Shown: piece after piece, positions 21,369-30,983 of the stretch
Position numbering within the stretch: the first letter of the stretch is position 1
How the letters are laid out: the number at the start of each line of letters is the position of its first letter
Assembly: GCA_947475825.1 (NCBI GenBank)
Contig: CANJMS010000003.1
Coordinates: forward strand, 1-55,157
Direction of reading: 5' to 3'
DNA length: 55,157 nucleotides
Origin: Nitrosomonadales bacterium
Lineage (GTDB): Bacteria > Pseudomonadota > Gammaproteobacteria > Burkholderiales > Gallionellaceae
Translations under genes and position numbers: made by a program
Notes under the pieces: model-generated
The model's input: only the letters and a program-made list of their open reading frames with translations
What the model was told of the DNA's origin: nothing
The model's database searches: none

Positions 21369-22510
21369 TTAAGCTCCTTTCAAAGTTATTAGGTGAGCGG
21401 TCCCTAAGCCGCTATGACGGCGGTGAGGGTTGTACCAAGCCTCGACCCACGTAAAAATCGCTGTCTTAGCCTCCGCCTTCGTTTTCCAAGATCGGCGATC
21501 GATCAATTCGCATTCCAACGTCGCAAAGAAGCTTTCCGCCTTCGCGTTGTCGTAAGCATCCCCAACCGTACCATCGAAGGCTTCACGCCCATCTCCTCGC
21601 ACCGCTTACCAAAGGCAATACTTGTGTATTGGCTACCTTGGTCGTTATGGTGAATCACCGACTCAGGCCGCCTTGTATGCAAAGCCATGTTCAATGCAGC
21701 GATCATCAAATCCGAAGTCATGCGTTCACCAAAGGCCCAACCAACGACCTTATTCCAGCTCGCGTTAGAAAGGAGAACAAGACGGCAAGGATAAGGTGAC
21801 GAAGACAGTACATTTGAGTACGGCCAGGAACCGAAGACGATGCCAACACAGTTATCGTTTTTAACGCGAATTGGAATTACGGCTATACACATCAACAACA
21901 ACCGCAAGGTAGAGGAAGCCTGCCCACGTAGGGATATACGTCATATCTGCAACCCAGAGTTGGTTGATTGCGCTGGCTGTAAATTGGCGTTTCACTAAAT
22001 CGGGAACAGCATGGGCATATCGGTCTCGTTGAGTGGTCACCACATAGCCGCGACGGCGGCTAACGCCACGTATGTGCGCCAGCCTTATCAAGCGCTCAAT
22101 CCGTTTGTGATTGACATGTCGCCCCATGTCTTCCAATTCGGCTTGTACGCGGATACGTCCATAGGTGCCATCACTCATCTGGTGAATTTGACGTATTTTC
22201 TCTGTCACCGCTTGGTTGGCGATGGCACGTTGGCTAGGCGCGTGGCGGTGCCAAGCGTAGTAGGCACTGGTAGAAACCTTGAGGTGTTTGCAGAGGGTTT
22301 GCACAGGTAGTTTGGCCTGATTTGCTTGGATTAACGTATAGATGTCTTGTCGATACCGCTGTCCTTGTTGGCAAACCAGGCCGTAGCCTTTGCCAAGATG
22401 TCTCGCTCTAGGGTCACTTGCTTTAGCTGACGACGCAATTGAGTGAGTTCTTGACGTTCGGCGGTGGTGAGAGGTGCGTTGGGATTTAGCCCTTGACCTT
22501 GCCCCAGAAA
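21369..22510 (-). pseudogene. IS3-family element, OrfA tail plus disrupted OrfB
   Basis: An OrfA tail (about 22500 to 22331; LKQVTLERDILAKATAWFAN, stop at 22331) overlaps OrfB, which starts around DIYTLIQANQ and has an HTH_21 region (DGTYGRIRVQAELEDMG). The integrase core follows, with NQLWVADMTYIPTWAGFLYL (Asp) and ESVIHHNDQGSQY (Asp); the NAKAESFFATLECE glutamate region comes last. OrfB is broken at VYSR/KVVGWAFG by a 124-bp insertion (21753-21876) plus its 3-bp duplication. A further frameshift lies near KPS/GTVGDAYDNAK. The 5' end of OrfA is missing. Confidence 0.85.
21753..21876. mobile_element. 124-bp miniature inverted-repeat element inside IS3
   Basis: The ends TTCCAGCTCGCGTTAGAA and, on the other strand, TTCCAATTCGCGTTAAAA form an 18-bp terminal inverted repeat with 3 mismatches. 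TTA occurs on both sides (21750-21752 and 21877-21879). Removing the element plus one TTA exactly restores the transposase codons for VYSRKVVGW. The element has no coding capacity, so it would need a transposase supplied elsewhere. The 3-bp duplication is read directly from the sequence; the parent family is unknown. Confidence 0.8.
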
Positions 22511-22540
22511 ATAGGAGTATTTTCGTGTCTTTCACGCTGT

Positions 22541-22834
22541 AAAACTGGCTGACATCGAAAAAAATTTAGCGCGCAGTTGAATTCAAAATTAGGAAACGAA
22601 TTTTTAGAGGTGACCTCAAAATAGTCCTCAAGATAACCCGAAAGGGTTATATGCAAGTATTAAAATTACCTGTACATTTCCGCAACGTGATGACAAGGCC
22701 GTGTGCAAGATTTAAATTATCAGCGGCGTGGCGAATAATGCAGTTTTTGGGTGAGGGGAGTGGAATGAAAGTAATTGTCGGGGATGCGTTAATTGCACCA
22801 GCAGAGTGCGGTATGAGATGAGGAGGATGGTCTG
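22541..22834. other. Gene-free spacer before the beta-propeller gene
   Basis: No gene is supported here. It contains a perfect hairpin ATAACCC-GAAA-GGGTTAT (22633-22650) with a GNRA tetraloop, and a palindrome GAGGTGACCTC near 22610. Neither is followed by a T-run, so I do not call a terminator. A promoter for the downstream gene should be in here, but I cannot point to convincing boxes. Confidence 0.4.
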
Positions 22835-24046
22835 ATGAAAGAAAGTCGTGGCTCGTATTCAATTGTTCCATCGAAGCCAACCCTATTGACGCTTTGCATT
22901 CTAACAATAGCCTCTCTGGGTTGTTTTACCTCAAATGGAGCAGTTAATCCCATGGATACTCCAAACTCACCCGCCCCGCAACCGATTACAGTCATGCCCG
23001 TCACTGTCATTCCGTCAAAGGAACCACCGGACTGGCGCGATTTCAGATCCTTGAGCGCGCACCCGAATGGCGAGGAAATTTTCTTTGTCGAGTGCCATAT
23101 AGATATACCGGAGAAATGCCGGTTGCTGCGCCTTAATCTTAAGACTCGTGGGCTGGCCTACTACGCCTTGCCGATCGACTATCAATATGTGGAAGCTTAC
23201 CTTTCGCCCAGTGGCAAGAAGATGGCCTAGGTGCGCGTACCGCAGATGCCCGGCAGCACCCAGCATGAGCGGATCAAACGCAAGGAAATCATCATCATGA
23301 ATACCGATGGCAGCGGTTTGGAAGTGATGCCACTCGCTGCAGGACCGAAAACTTATCCCACCTTCAATGCTAACGACGATCGCTTGGCTTTCTGGCGATC
23401 CAAGCCGCGCGACCTCCGCGCCAAGACACTGGCTTACGACTATGACGTTTATGAATATGATTTCAAGACTGACAAGGAAACGGCTTTCGGGCCGAGTTAT
23501 CGATTTTTTCAGGGGGATACGATTCGCTACCTGCCGGATGGGGACGAGTTGCTGGTACAAGCGGACGTGCCGCTCTCGGACAAGGCGCGTTTTGGGATGG
23601 GAACGAATGAATACTCGAAACGCTATACCAACCTCATATTTCGCTTGCGGCGTGCCCAACAACAATGGGTGGAGCCGTTGTTTGCTGACGAAACTTTTAA
23701 GTATGTGAAGCGGCCTGCGCTAAGCCGTGATGGGGAAATGGTGTTCCAAGCAACGCCGCCCAAGGTGGGCAGCAATTCGATCTATCGTCATAAAACTGGC
23801 GGCGGTTTTTTGAAGTGGAGTAAGGGTGAAGGAAAAGGCTCCACCTGGGATATATTTGGCACAGCTTCGCTCATGCACTCAGTACTGGTAGATAGTAAGT
23901 TGATTGGCATTTTTAGTAACTATGCTTCACAGGGTGATCATAGCTTGAGGCGTTTTCTGACTCTGGATATGCAAAGCGGTGAATGGCGGGCGATGAGTAT
24001 TCCGCCCGTATCAACAGCAAAAGCGATACCCGTTACCCTGAAATAA
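22835..24046 (+). pseudogene. Exported TolB-like beta-propeller protein, amber-interrupted
   Basis: One frame of 403 codons is split by a single TAG at 23228-23230 (KKMA-stop-VRVPQMPG). The protein starts with a signal peptide (hydrophobic stretch TLLTLCILTIASLGCF; a lipoprotein cysteine is possible but the lipobox is not canonical). It continues with repeated propeller-type segments such as FRSLSAHPNGEEIFFVEC, AYLSPSGKKMA, MNTDGSGLEVMPLA and RPALSRDGEMVFQATPP. Related TolB/WD40-like proteins are periplasmic or outer-membrane scaffolds; the substrate is unknown. AGGAGG lies 8 bases before the ATG. The TAG could come from TAC or TAT by one change. Two shorter products (131 aa and a restart) are possible but are unlikely to fold. 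Confidence 0.7.
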
Positions 24047-24415
24047 ATTAATCACCGAGTTTCTTGTGCCCTTTGGGTATGAAATCACGATCAAATCCGC
24101 TTGACAAGTCCGAGTTGTTGGCAGCTTTAACGGCAAGACCGACAGGCTGCTAGGGGGCGAGTTTTGATGAATTCCCCCTAAAATCACATTTTTATTTTTA
24201 AGGAAGAGAGCATTGACACTTGGGGTTGACACGTGTGTATCCAACCCAGAGCCGATCTTGCACCTGTGTTAAAATCCGCGACTTAACGCAAGCTGGATTC
24301 CCATATCGGACGGCGCATTTTGTAATAAGTGCGGCATTCACTTTATGGCTCACCGATAGTTGCACCAAGCACGCACAAAATTTTAGGTCACGCGGTTTTA
24401 ATTTAGGAACAAAAA
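24047..24415. other. Intergenic region upstream of psiE with direct repeats
   Basis: No gene is seen. The notable feature is a tandem TTGACAC repeat at 24213-24219 and 24226-24232, 13 bases apart. TAAAAT at 24270-24275 may be a -10 box. The repeats could be overlapping -35 elements or an activator site. Confidence 0.35.
24151..24180 (+). terminator. Hairpin after the propeller gene
   Basis: A 7-bp perfect inverted repeat TAGGGGG/CCCCCTA with a 16-base loop lies 105 bases past the stop and is followed by AAAATCACATTTTTATTTTT. It is a weak intrinsic terminator at best. Confidence 0.35.
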
Positions 24416-24880
24416 ATGGATACAAACAGTAACAAGCAGGCAGTAAATGGTCAGCCATTTAAAAAATTTAATTTGAAGGTGCTGATTGTTGTTGAACACA
24501 TTTTCCTGTTGGTAATCGCGATAGCAACCGTGTATGCGATGGTAACGGAAGTGCATGGAATGATAGTCGTAGGGAAGGCTACGCTGGCTGATTTGCTGCT
24601 GCTCTTTCTATATTTGGAAGTGCTCGCCATGGTTGGTCAGTATTACAGCCTGGGCAAGCTATCCGTGCGTTTCCCACTGTATATTGCAATGGTGGCAATG
24701 GCGCGCTATATCATCATGGATATTAAAGCCATGGAAGATTGGCGCATATTGGCCGTGGCTGCATCCATATTATTGATTACCCTTGCCGTTTTCATGGTGC
24801 GCTTTGGCCATGCGCGCTACCCTTATCCGAGCGATGAATCGGCGATGGATATACGGCGCGATGAAGCGCAAAAAAACTAA
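24416..24880 (+). CDS. psiE: PsiE-family membrane protein
   Basis: A 154-residue inner-membrane protein with four predicted membrane helices (about residues 22-44, 55-75, 85-105 and 112-132). The family pattern is clear: VYAMVTEVHGM, LLLLFLYLEVLAMVGQYY and RYIIMDIKAMEDW. In E. coli PsiE is induced by phosphate starvation under PhoB and cAMP-CRP; its biochemical role is unknown. AGGAAC is 6 bases before the ATG. Tandem TTGACAC repeats about 185 bases upstream might be regulatory. The tsaC-like gene follows on the same strand. Confidence 0.88.
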   Translation: MDTNSNKQAVNGQPFKKFNLKVLIVVEHIFLLVIAIATVYAMVTEVHGMIVVGKATLADLLLLFLYLEVLAMVGQYYSLGKLSVRFPLYIAMVAMARYIIMDIKAMEDWRILAVAASILLITLAVFMVRFGHARYPYPSDESAMDIRRDEAQKN

Positions 24881-24928
24881 AGTAAGCTGCACGTGGTGAG
24901 TCTCCAACCTGTTTCGCAAGGTATTGTT

Positions 24929-25912
24929 ATGCAGGCCAAGATTGAAGCCGCTGTGACAGTGCTGCAAAGTGGCGGCACAGTCGCCTTCCCTACTGAAACG
25001 GTTTATGGCTTGGGTGTTGATGCCAGCAATCCGCTGGCGGTGCGGCAGATATTCAAGATTAAGGGACGGCCTGCTGATCATCCGCTTATTGTCCATATAG
25101 AAAATGCTGGGCAACTCGACAAGTGGGCGCGTGACATTCCCGACCAAGCGTATTTATTGGCTGAAACTTTCTGGCCGGGAGCACTCACTTTAATTTTGCA
25201 ACGCCAGCCGCATGTGCCGAATGAAATTACCGGCGGGCAGGATACAGTGGGTTTGCGTTCGCCCGATCATCCCGTAGCAGCAGCTTTGTTGCATGCCTTT
25301 GGTAGCGGCATTGCCGCGCCTTCAGCTAATCGTTTCGGGCGCATTAGCCCCACCACCGCGCATCATGTGCGGGATGAATTGGGTCAGCAAGTCGGGTTGA
25401 TTTTAGATGGGGGGGCGTGTCGCATTGGCTTGGAATCTACCATCCTCAGCTTGGCGTATGGTGAACCTGTCTTGCTGCGTCCTGGGGGCATTGCGGTTGA
25501 AGCGTTGGAGGCAACGCTGAAAATTAAATTGTCATTTGCTCAAAATAAAAATAGCGCTGCCCAACAAAAAATTCGAACATCCGGCATGATGGCTACACAC
25601 TACGCGCCCGTTACGCCTATGGAGCTACATAGCGCAGAACATATTGTGCAGCGCGTGCAGCATCTGACGGCACTTAAATATAAGGTGGTGGTGTTAACCT
25701 TGGGTCGGAAAATTTCGGGGATTGAACAGAGCATACGACAACATGCAATGCCAGCACAGGCCGAACAGTTCGGACATGATCTGTATGCCGCGCTGCATAG
25801 CCTCGATCAAGAAGGTTATGATTATCTGCTGTTGGAATCGCCTCCGACCACGCGGGTATGGTTGGCGGTGAATGATCGCTTGCAACGCGCAGCACATAGT
25901 GTTCAGAAATAA
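24929..25912 (+). CDS. tsaC: Threonylcarbamoyl-AMP synthase (Sua5 type)
   Basis: A 327-residue protein with an N-terminal YrdC domain (about 1-195: GGTVAFPTETVYGLG, KIKGRPADHPL, SANRFGRISPT) and a C-terminal Sua5 domain (about 220-325). It makes threonylcarbamoyl-AMP from threonine, bicarbonate and ATP, the first step of t6A37 modification of ANN-decoding tRNAs, including the CAU tRNAs in this window. The ATG at 24929 with AAGG 7 bases upstream is preferred over GTG at 24893. The long, two-domain Sua5 form is the alternative to the short TsaC. It is followed closely by purE and purK. Confidence 0.92.
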   Translation: MQAKIEAAVTVLQSGGTVAFPTETVYGLGVDASNPLAVRQIFKIKGRPADHPLIVHIENAGQLDKWARDIPDQAYLLAETFWPGALTLILQRQPHVPNEITGGQDTVGLRSPDHPVAAALLHAFGSGIAAPSANRFGRISPTTAHHVRDELGQQVGLILDGGACRIGLESTILSLAYGEPVLLRPGGIAVEALEATLKIKLSFAQNKNSAAQQKIRTSGMMATHYAPVTPMELHSAEHIVQRVQHLTALKYKVVVLTLGRKISGIEQSIRQHAMPAQAEQFGHDLYAALHSLDQEGYDYLLLESPPTTRVWLAVNDRLQRAAHSVQK

Positions 25913-25935
25913 ATTATTTTTGAAGGAGGGGCTAA

Positions 25936-26466
25936 ATGAAAATTGTTAAGGTCGTGACACCCAAATTAAAAATCAGCGCACCCAAAGTAGGAGTGGTGAT
26001 GGGTAGCGATAGTGACTGGGATGTCATGCAAATTGCAGTCGAGCACTTGAAAAAACTCGGCATATCGCATGAGACAAAAGTTGTTTCAGCACATCGCACC
26101 CCCGACTTGTTATATGAATATGCAGCATCGGCAGAGTTGCGTGGACTAACTTGCATTATCGCAGGCGCAGGTGGCGCAGCGCATTTGCCAGGGATGTTGG
26201 CAGCTAAAACAGCGTTGCCAATTTTAGGTGTGCCGATTCCCTCCAAGCATCTCAAGGGCATGGATTCGTTGCTGTCAATTGTGCAAATGCCTAAGGGAAT
26301 TCCTGTGGCTACATTTGCTATTGGCGAGGCGGGCGCAGCGAATGCCGCATTATTTGCCGCTGCTATGTTGGCGCAACATGACGAAAAAATTGCATTGAAT
26401 TTGCGAACTTTTCGTCAGGCTCAAACAAAAGCTGCCATGGCGATGAAGCTGCCGCCTGTGAAATGA
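25936..26466 (+). CDS. purE: N5-carboxyaminoimidazole ribonucleotide mutase
   Basis: A 176-residue class I PurE, which moves the carboxyl group of N5-CAIR to give CAIR in purine synthesis. The signature motifs are [19 protein letters not shown] and [13 protein letters not shown] strong AAGGAGGGG precedes the ATG. The N-terminus carries about 15 extra residues ([16 protein letters not shown]) before the usual [12 protein letters not shown]. Its stop overlaps the purK start (ATGA), so the two are translationally coupled. Confidence 0.96.
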   Translation: MKIVKVVTPKLKISAPKVGVVMGSDSDWDVMQIAVEHLKKLGISHETKVVSAHRTPDLLYEYAASAELRGLTCIIAGAGGAAHLPGMLAAKTALPILGVPIPSKHLKGMDSLLSIVQMPKGIPVATFAIGEAGAANAALFAAAMLAQHDEKIALNLRTFRQAQTKAAMAMKLPPVK

Positions 26467-27611
26467 TTGCACCAGATGTTATTTTACCGAATGCAACTTT
26501 AGGCATACTCGGTGGTGGGCAACTTGGGCGGATGTTTGTCGTGGCGGCACGCACCATGGGCTATCACGTTACTGTGCTTGATCCTGATCCCCATAGCCCG
26601 GCAGCACAGTTGGCTAACAGGCATATCTGCGCGGACTATGCTGACCAAAGTGCGCTGGATAAATTAGCCGCAACATGTGCGGCTATCACCACCGAATTTG
26701 AAAATGTACCCGCTACCGCGTTGGAATATCTGGCAAAATTCCTGCCAGTGAAACCTTCTGGCGCAGTCGTGGCGATTATCCAAGATCGCATACGCGAGAA
26801 GAATTTTTTACAGAGCAATGGTTTCAAAACCGCGCGCTTCGCCCTCATCGAAAACCCCCAGCAAGTAGCAACAGCGGTGCAACACACAGGCCTGCCTGCG
26901 TTACTCAAACTCAGTCGCTTCGGCTACGATGGCAAGGGGCAAAAAATGGTACACACCTTGCGCGAGGCTCAACAGGCATACCATGATTTCGGCGCGCAGC
27001 CAGCGGTGTTAGAAGAATTGGTAGCTATAAAAATGGAAATTTCCATCATTATCGTACGCAGTGCGGATGGCAGTATGGCCGCTTATCCGCCCAGCGAAAA
27101 TGTGCATCGTAATGGAATTTTGGATATAGGCATTGTTCCGGCGCGCATCTCTTCTGTTCTGGCTGAAGTTGCAACGCAAGTAGCACGGAGCATTGCAGAC
27201 ATGCTGCAATATTGTGGCGTGATGGCAGTGGAATTTTTTCTCACTCAGGCAGGTGAGTTGTTGGTTAATGAAATTGCCCCGCGTCCGCACAACAGCGGTC
27301 ATTACACGCTGGATGCTTGCACGACTTCGCAGTTTGAGCAACAAGTTCGCAGCTTATGCGGCTTGCCTCTGGGTGAGGTGGCTGTGTGTCAACCATCGGT
27401 GATGGTAAATATTTTGGGTGATTTATGGCATGAAAAAAATATGCCAGATTGGACTAAAGTGTTGCGTCACCCGCACGTCAAGCTGCATTTGTACGGAAAA
27501 CAAGAGGCGCGCGCAGGACGGAAAATGGGGCATTACACCTGTGTCGGTGAAAACATGAAAGATGTGTTGACTCTGGCTTTGAAAATTCAGAACGAACTAG
27601 GGAAGCACTGA
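26463..27611 (+). CDS. purK: N5-carboxyaminoimidazole ribonucleotide synthase
   Basis: A 382-residue ATP-grasp enzyme that carboxylates AIR with bicarbonate and ATP to give N5-CAIR, the substrate of the PurE encoded just upstream. The N-terminal dinucleotide-like fold starts [12 protein letters not shown]; the ATP-grasp core includes [13 protein letters not shown] and the metal-binding [18 protein letters not shown]. It overlaps purE by 4 bases. A hairpin terminator overlaps its stop codon. Confidence 0.97.
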   Translation: MIAPDVILPNATLGILGGGQLGRMFVVAARTMGYHVTVLDPDPHSPAAQLANRHICADYADQSALDKLAATCAAITTEFENVPATALEYLAKFLPVKPSGAVVAIIQDRIREKNFLQSNGFKTARFALIENPQQVATAVQHTGLPALLKLSRFGYDGKGQKMVHTLREAQQAYHDFGAQPAVLEELVAIKMEISIIIVRSADGSMAAYPPSENVHRNGILDIGIVPARISSVLAEVATQVARSIADMLQYCGVMAVEFFLTQAGELLVNEIAPRPHNSGHYTLDACTTSQFEQQVRSLCGLPLGEVAVCQPSVMVNILGDLWHEKNMPDWTKVLRHPHVKLHLYGKQEARAGRKMGHYTCVGENMKDVLTLALKIQNELGKH

Positions 27612-27628
27612 TAGTGATCAGTGTTTTT
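27606..27628 (+). terminator. Terminator of the tsaC-purEK unit
   Basis: A 7-bp perfect stem CACTGAT/ATCAGTG with loop AGTG is followed directly by TTTTT. It includes the purK stop codon and separates this unit from the convergent lipoprotein operon. Confidence 0.85.
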
Positions 27629-28684
27629 CTAAATTTTTCCTATTGCCATGTTGATGATGGCTTGCCCCAGCTCATTTTTCAACACGGTTTCTGATTGTCC
27701 GAAGGCGCGTTTGATAGCACTGGCTTTATCCATGGCACTGCTTTTTATAAGCCAGTTTTTTGTGCCGCGTACGCGACCACTGGCCGCCTCGATCAAGATT
27801 ATTTCCAAATTTCCACGCTGCCAATACCAACCACCTTGCTGTCCCAGATCGCTTAAATTTATGCTGGCGCGCACGATAAATTCAGCTTGTTTTTTTTCTT
27901 CCAGCAAGTAACCCGCATGTGCTAATGCGCCGTTTATAATATCTGCAAAACCCTGTGGCGCATCAGCAGCTATGTCTGAAGCCAGCTTGACGCGTTGCAG
28001 CAAGCTGCCCAGATTTGATTTAAGTTTCGCGCTGTTTAAATTGGAAGGTATCCCGCGTCCGCTAATATCGACAATTTGCAAGGATTTTTGCACGGCCTCA
28101 CGCGCTTGTTGGGATTCTAACGCCAAGCTGGCAGCAGCAATTTTCAGAAATAAATCTTGACTGCTCTGTGCGTGATCAATGTGTAGAGTGGTCATTCTAT
28201 CCAGTTCGTCAAGCTCTTGACGAAAACTAGTGGCGGCTTGTGCTCGAGGCAGGACAGCCAGCGCGTGGTAACTTTGGGTAGCGGAATCTTGCCACTGATC
28301 CACTATTTGAATGCCACGCACAACCTGTTCGGTGTGTGCAGTAATGCGGCGAGAATAGCTACCTTCAAATTTTCCTGTACTCCTGTTGGCTGAATGATCG
28401 CTTGCAGCGGAGTCATCCGCAGACGAGTCATTGGTAGAGTGAGTCTTAAAACTTTGCACATCATCGCTGGCGACAGTCATCTCTACTTGAAACACCTTCG
28501 CAATATCGGCACGCGCTCTATCTTTAGCATCTTCTTGTGAATTTGCTTGCCCGCGCCCCAGCAAGTAATCAGTGCTTGGGAACTTTCCGCTTGAGCCTGC
28601 AATCCAGTCAGGTTGCGGTAGTTTGGATGAAACGCAACCGCCTAAGATGGTAGTAATCAGTATGGTTAAAATGACAGCGCGCAT
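27629..28684 (-). CDS. LPP20-family lipoprotein (larger paralogue)
   Basis: A 351-residue lipoprotein with signal peptide and lipobox ILGGC (C17). The LPP20-like region follows the cysteine: LPQPDWIAGSSG, YLLGRGQANSQEDAKDRARADIAKVF. A Ser/Asp-rich low-complexity insert (about 84-106) separates it from a second half rich in helices and ending in a possible TPM- or LpoB-like alpha/beta fold. It is the last of four co-oriented lipoprotein genes, and its ATG overlaps the TAA of the preceding gene (TAATG). The function is unknown; outer-membrane attachment and interaction with its operon partners are inferred. Confidence 0.8.
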   Translation of the reverse strand: MRAVILTILITTILGGCVSSKLPQPDWIAGSSGKFPSTDYLLGRGQANSQEDAKDRARADIAKVFQVEMTVASDDVQSFKTHSTNDSSADDSAASDHSANRSTGKFEGSYSRRITAHTEQVVRGIQIVDQWQDSATQSYHALAVLPRAQAATSFRQELDELDRMTTLHIDHAQSSQDLFLKIAAASLALESQQAREAVQKSLQIVDISGRGIPSNLNSAKLKSNLGSLLQRVKLASDIAADAPQGFADIINGALAHAGYLLEEKKQAEFIVRASINLSDLGQQGGWYWQRGNLEIILIEAASGRVRGTKNWLIKSSAMDKASAIKRAFGQSETVLKNELGQAIINMAIGKI

Positions 28685-30264
28685 TATTTTCTCCCGACAG
28701 TTTGGTTGGTATTTGAGGGTAGTGCTGAGGTGGGTTGTGCGGCGGACTTCTGGCGACTAGACTCAAATAAGGTAACTGGTGGTGAAGTTGTGGTTGGCAC
28801 AACAGCAGGTTGTACCGCCACCCAATGTTCCGTCAAATAGGTTTTGCGCGCCGGGGCAACAACAACATCTGCGTATTCACGAGTGTCGACTATCTGCCCA
28901 CCTGCTGCAAGCAGTTCTATCTTGACACTGTAATGTCCGGGCGACAGTGGTAGCCGCGCCAACTGAATATTTGAGGGTAGCGTCAGCCAGCTGCGCGTGT
29001 CTGCGCGCTCAGTGGCAATCGATGCAATTTGCATGGCAACACCACCGATTAACCTCACCATCGCATCGTTATCCTTGCCTGACGGCTTGGTTACAGTATT
29101 CTGTAAGTGAACTTTAGCAACTGCACGAGCCAAGGTGCGTGCGGTAATGGCTGGCATACGTGCATTCAGCGTGTGCTCGGCAACTGCGGCAACATTTTCC
29201 ATCTGTTCAGTGGTTATGGTATTCGTTGTGCTTGTATTTGGTTTGACTAAACCGGGTTTGATTAAATCAGGGTTGATTGAATCTGGCAGCAATATGTTTG
29301 GTATTGGCTGTTGTTCCATCACGCTGATGCGCGCTGCATGTACTAAATTAAGCCGTGCTTGATAATATGGCAAAGCAATCCGCACAATTTTGCCACTGCT
29401 CGGATCCAGCAAGGAGACAGCTTTTTCGCGTTTAATAGGAGCTAGCCCATTATGTAGAAAAAAAACTAATTCCCCGTTTCTGGGTATGGCAAGCGGCTCA
29501 TGTTCTTTGGACTCATGGACAGATTTTTTAGGAAGTTCTTCTGGTGGTATGGTGGATATTTTTTCTGGTGTGATTCCAAACTCAGTTTGATATTTTGCTT
29601 GTTCATCGCGCAAGCCCAAGCGTTGAGTCAGGCGCAATAAATCTTGCTTCAGCAAGTTGGGGACGGGTGTTGCAGCAGTTTTTTTGTATTCCTCATACGC
29701 TTTGCGATAGGCAATCATGGCATCACTCCACTCGCTACTGTCTTCATAAATCATCGCGGTCAAATAGCGCGATAAAGCGTGTTCACCGAACTGTTGTGAA
29801 CTGGAATTTTCATCCAGTTCACGTAATTTAATATCGACCTGCAATGCCTCTACCCTTGCGGCATCTGGCTTGCCCAGTTCCAGAAAATTCAGTGCCATAT
29901 AAAAATGCAGCAGCACCTGCTCATACTCATCTCCTGTATAACTGACAGTAGAATCATTCACGACAAAGGACAGCGTATTTTCACGGATGCTGGTAGCGTA
30001 GAGTCGGTTGATCTCTTGCTTAGCCGCCTCTAGGGCAAGGTTAGAGCCAGTAAAATCGCGCTTCATACGTAAGATCATGCCTTTATTCAGCAGATAAAGG
30101 ACACGCTGATTTTTTTGATTCGACTGCCGCTCAATACTTTGTAAAGCGGCATCGTATTGTCGCGTGGCCAATGCGCGCTCTATGGTCATGAAAGAGTCGC
30201 TGTACGAAGCGCAGCCGCCCAACGTCAGAAGGAATAACCCTGAAAAAACGTGGTGCAGCCTCAC
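28684..30264 (-). CDS. COG3014-type lipoprotein with TPR-like repeats
   Basis: A 526-residue lipoprotein with lipobox LTLGGC (C18). Residues 20-240 are helical and TPR-like (RALATRQYDAALQSIERQ; YMALNFLELGKPDAARVEA; WSDAMIAYRKAYEEYKK). A beta-rich C-terminal domain follows (about 255-500). It resembles the uncharacterised COG3014 family, which in other proteobacteria is found beside LpoB-like and LPP20-like genes. A Pro/Thr/Asn-rich stretch around 335-355 may be a linker. Likely anchored in the outer membrane facing the periplasm. No enzymatic motif is visible. Confidence 0.78.
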   Translation of the reverse strand: MRLHHVFSGLFLLTLGGCASYSDSFMTIERALATRQYDAALQSIERQSNQKNQRVLYLLNKGMILRMKRDFTGSNLALEAAKQEINRLYATSIRENTLSFVVNDSTVSYTGDEYEQVLLHFYMALNFLELGKPDAARVEALQVDIKLRELDENSSSQQFGEHALSRYLTAMIYEDSSEWSDAMIAYRKAYEEYKKTAATPVPNLLKQDLLRLTQRLGLRDEQAKYQTEFGITPEKISTIPPEELPKKSVHESKEHEPLAIPRNGELVFFLHNGLAPIKREKAVSLLDPSSGKIVRIALPYYQARLNLVHAARISVMEQQPIPNILLPDSINPDLIKPGLVKPNTSTTNTITTEQMENVAAVAEHTLNARMPAITARTLARAVAKVHLQNTVTKPSGKDNDAMVRLIGGVAMQIASIATERADTRSWLTLPSNIQLARLPLSPGHYSVKIELLAAGGQIVDTREYADVVVAPARKTYLTEHWVAVQPAVVPTTTSPPVTLFESSRQKSAAQPTSALPSNTNQTVGRK

Positions 30265-30371
30265 CTCTGCTCACCTAAAAGTAACTTACTCACTGAGTGC
30301 TTCATAACCAGCGACTTGGTTGTTGTCTTTTGACAACCTAGTCGAATGGCTAGTTGTTTCATCAGAATTGC

Positions 30372-30983
30372 TCAAAATCGGAGTTTGCTACGCTCGACCA
30401 GCTTTTTAATTTTCTTTTGCCCTATCCAAACTTTGTTGTTGTCGACTAGGCTAATCAAGGTTAAATCCACCTGATAGAAACGTACCTGCGTCCTGCCGGA
30501 AGCATCAATGATGGTGTTGATCGTACCCTTCAACATAAAGTCCGCGCCTTGCTCTTGTCCCATTTCCTTGCGTGTCGCTTCGCTGGCGTTGAGATCCATG
30601 TCTTTACGCTCGGTGCGAATTTCATTGCGTTCGGTGGAGGAGGCAACAAATTTCACCTTGCCAGCATTAATCAGCGCACGCTCCATGTCAGCCACAAACG
30701 TATTTACATTAATATGTTCGTGACTCAGGTTGCGAACTTCTCCTACTATCAAGGCGGGTTGGCGATTTTTGTTATTCATAAATTCAGCCATCCAGCCTCG
30801 GCTCAACACATCGCGGATCATCTCTTCCGAGACCTGCTGCGAATCTGTGTCATTCCATGCGCCGCTGAGGTCTTTGACTTGACCCGCATCCATGCGTTCT
30901 ACGGAAGTAGCGCACCCTCCGGTCAGCAGGAGCATGGTCAATACAAAGCCCAACTTGAAATTTGATAGCGTCAGTTTAAACAT
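30372..30983 (-). CDS. lpoB: LpoB-like penicillin-binding protein activator
   Basis: A 203-residue lipoprotein with lipobox LLTGGC (C24), then a short linker and an LpoB-type domain: GAWNDTDSQQVSEEMI, QPALIVGEVRNLSHEHINV, FVADMERALINAGKVKFV and GADFMLKGTINTI. In E. coli LpoB reaches from the outer membrane through peptidoglycan to stimulate PBP1B. A PBP1A-type synthase is encoded at 6.9 kb, but whether it is the partner cannot be told. Its ATG overlaps the stop of the upstream LPP20 gene (TAATG), and 107 bases separate it from the downstream COG3014-type gene. Confidence 0.85.
   Translation of the reverse strand: MFKLTLSNFKLGFVLTMLLLTGGCATSVERMDAGQVKDLSGAWNDTDSQQVSEEMIRDVLSRGWMAEFMNNKNRQPALIVGEVRNLSHEHINVNTFVADMERALINAGKVKFVASSTERNEIRTERKDMDLNASEATRKEMGQEQGADFMLKGTINTIIDASGRTQVRFYQVDLTLISLVDNNKVWIGQKKIKKLVERSKLRF

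Noticed and set aside
21753-21876. Integron attC site suggested by the TAAC/GTTA ends
   Set aside because: The inverted repeats point the wrong way (CGCGTTA...TAACGCG), and a 3-bp target duplication inside a transposase gene fits an inserted element better.
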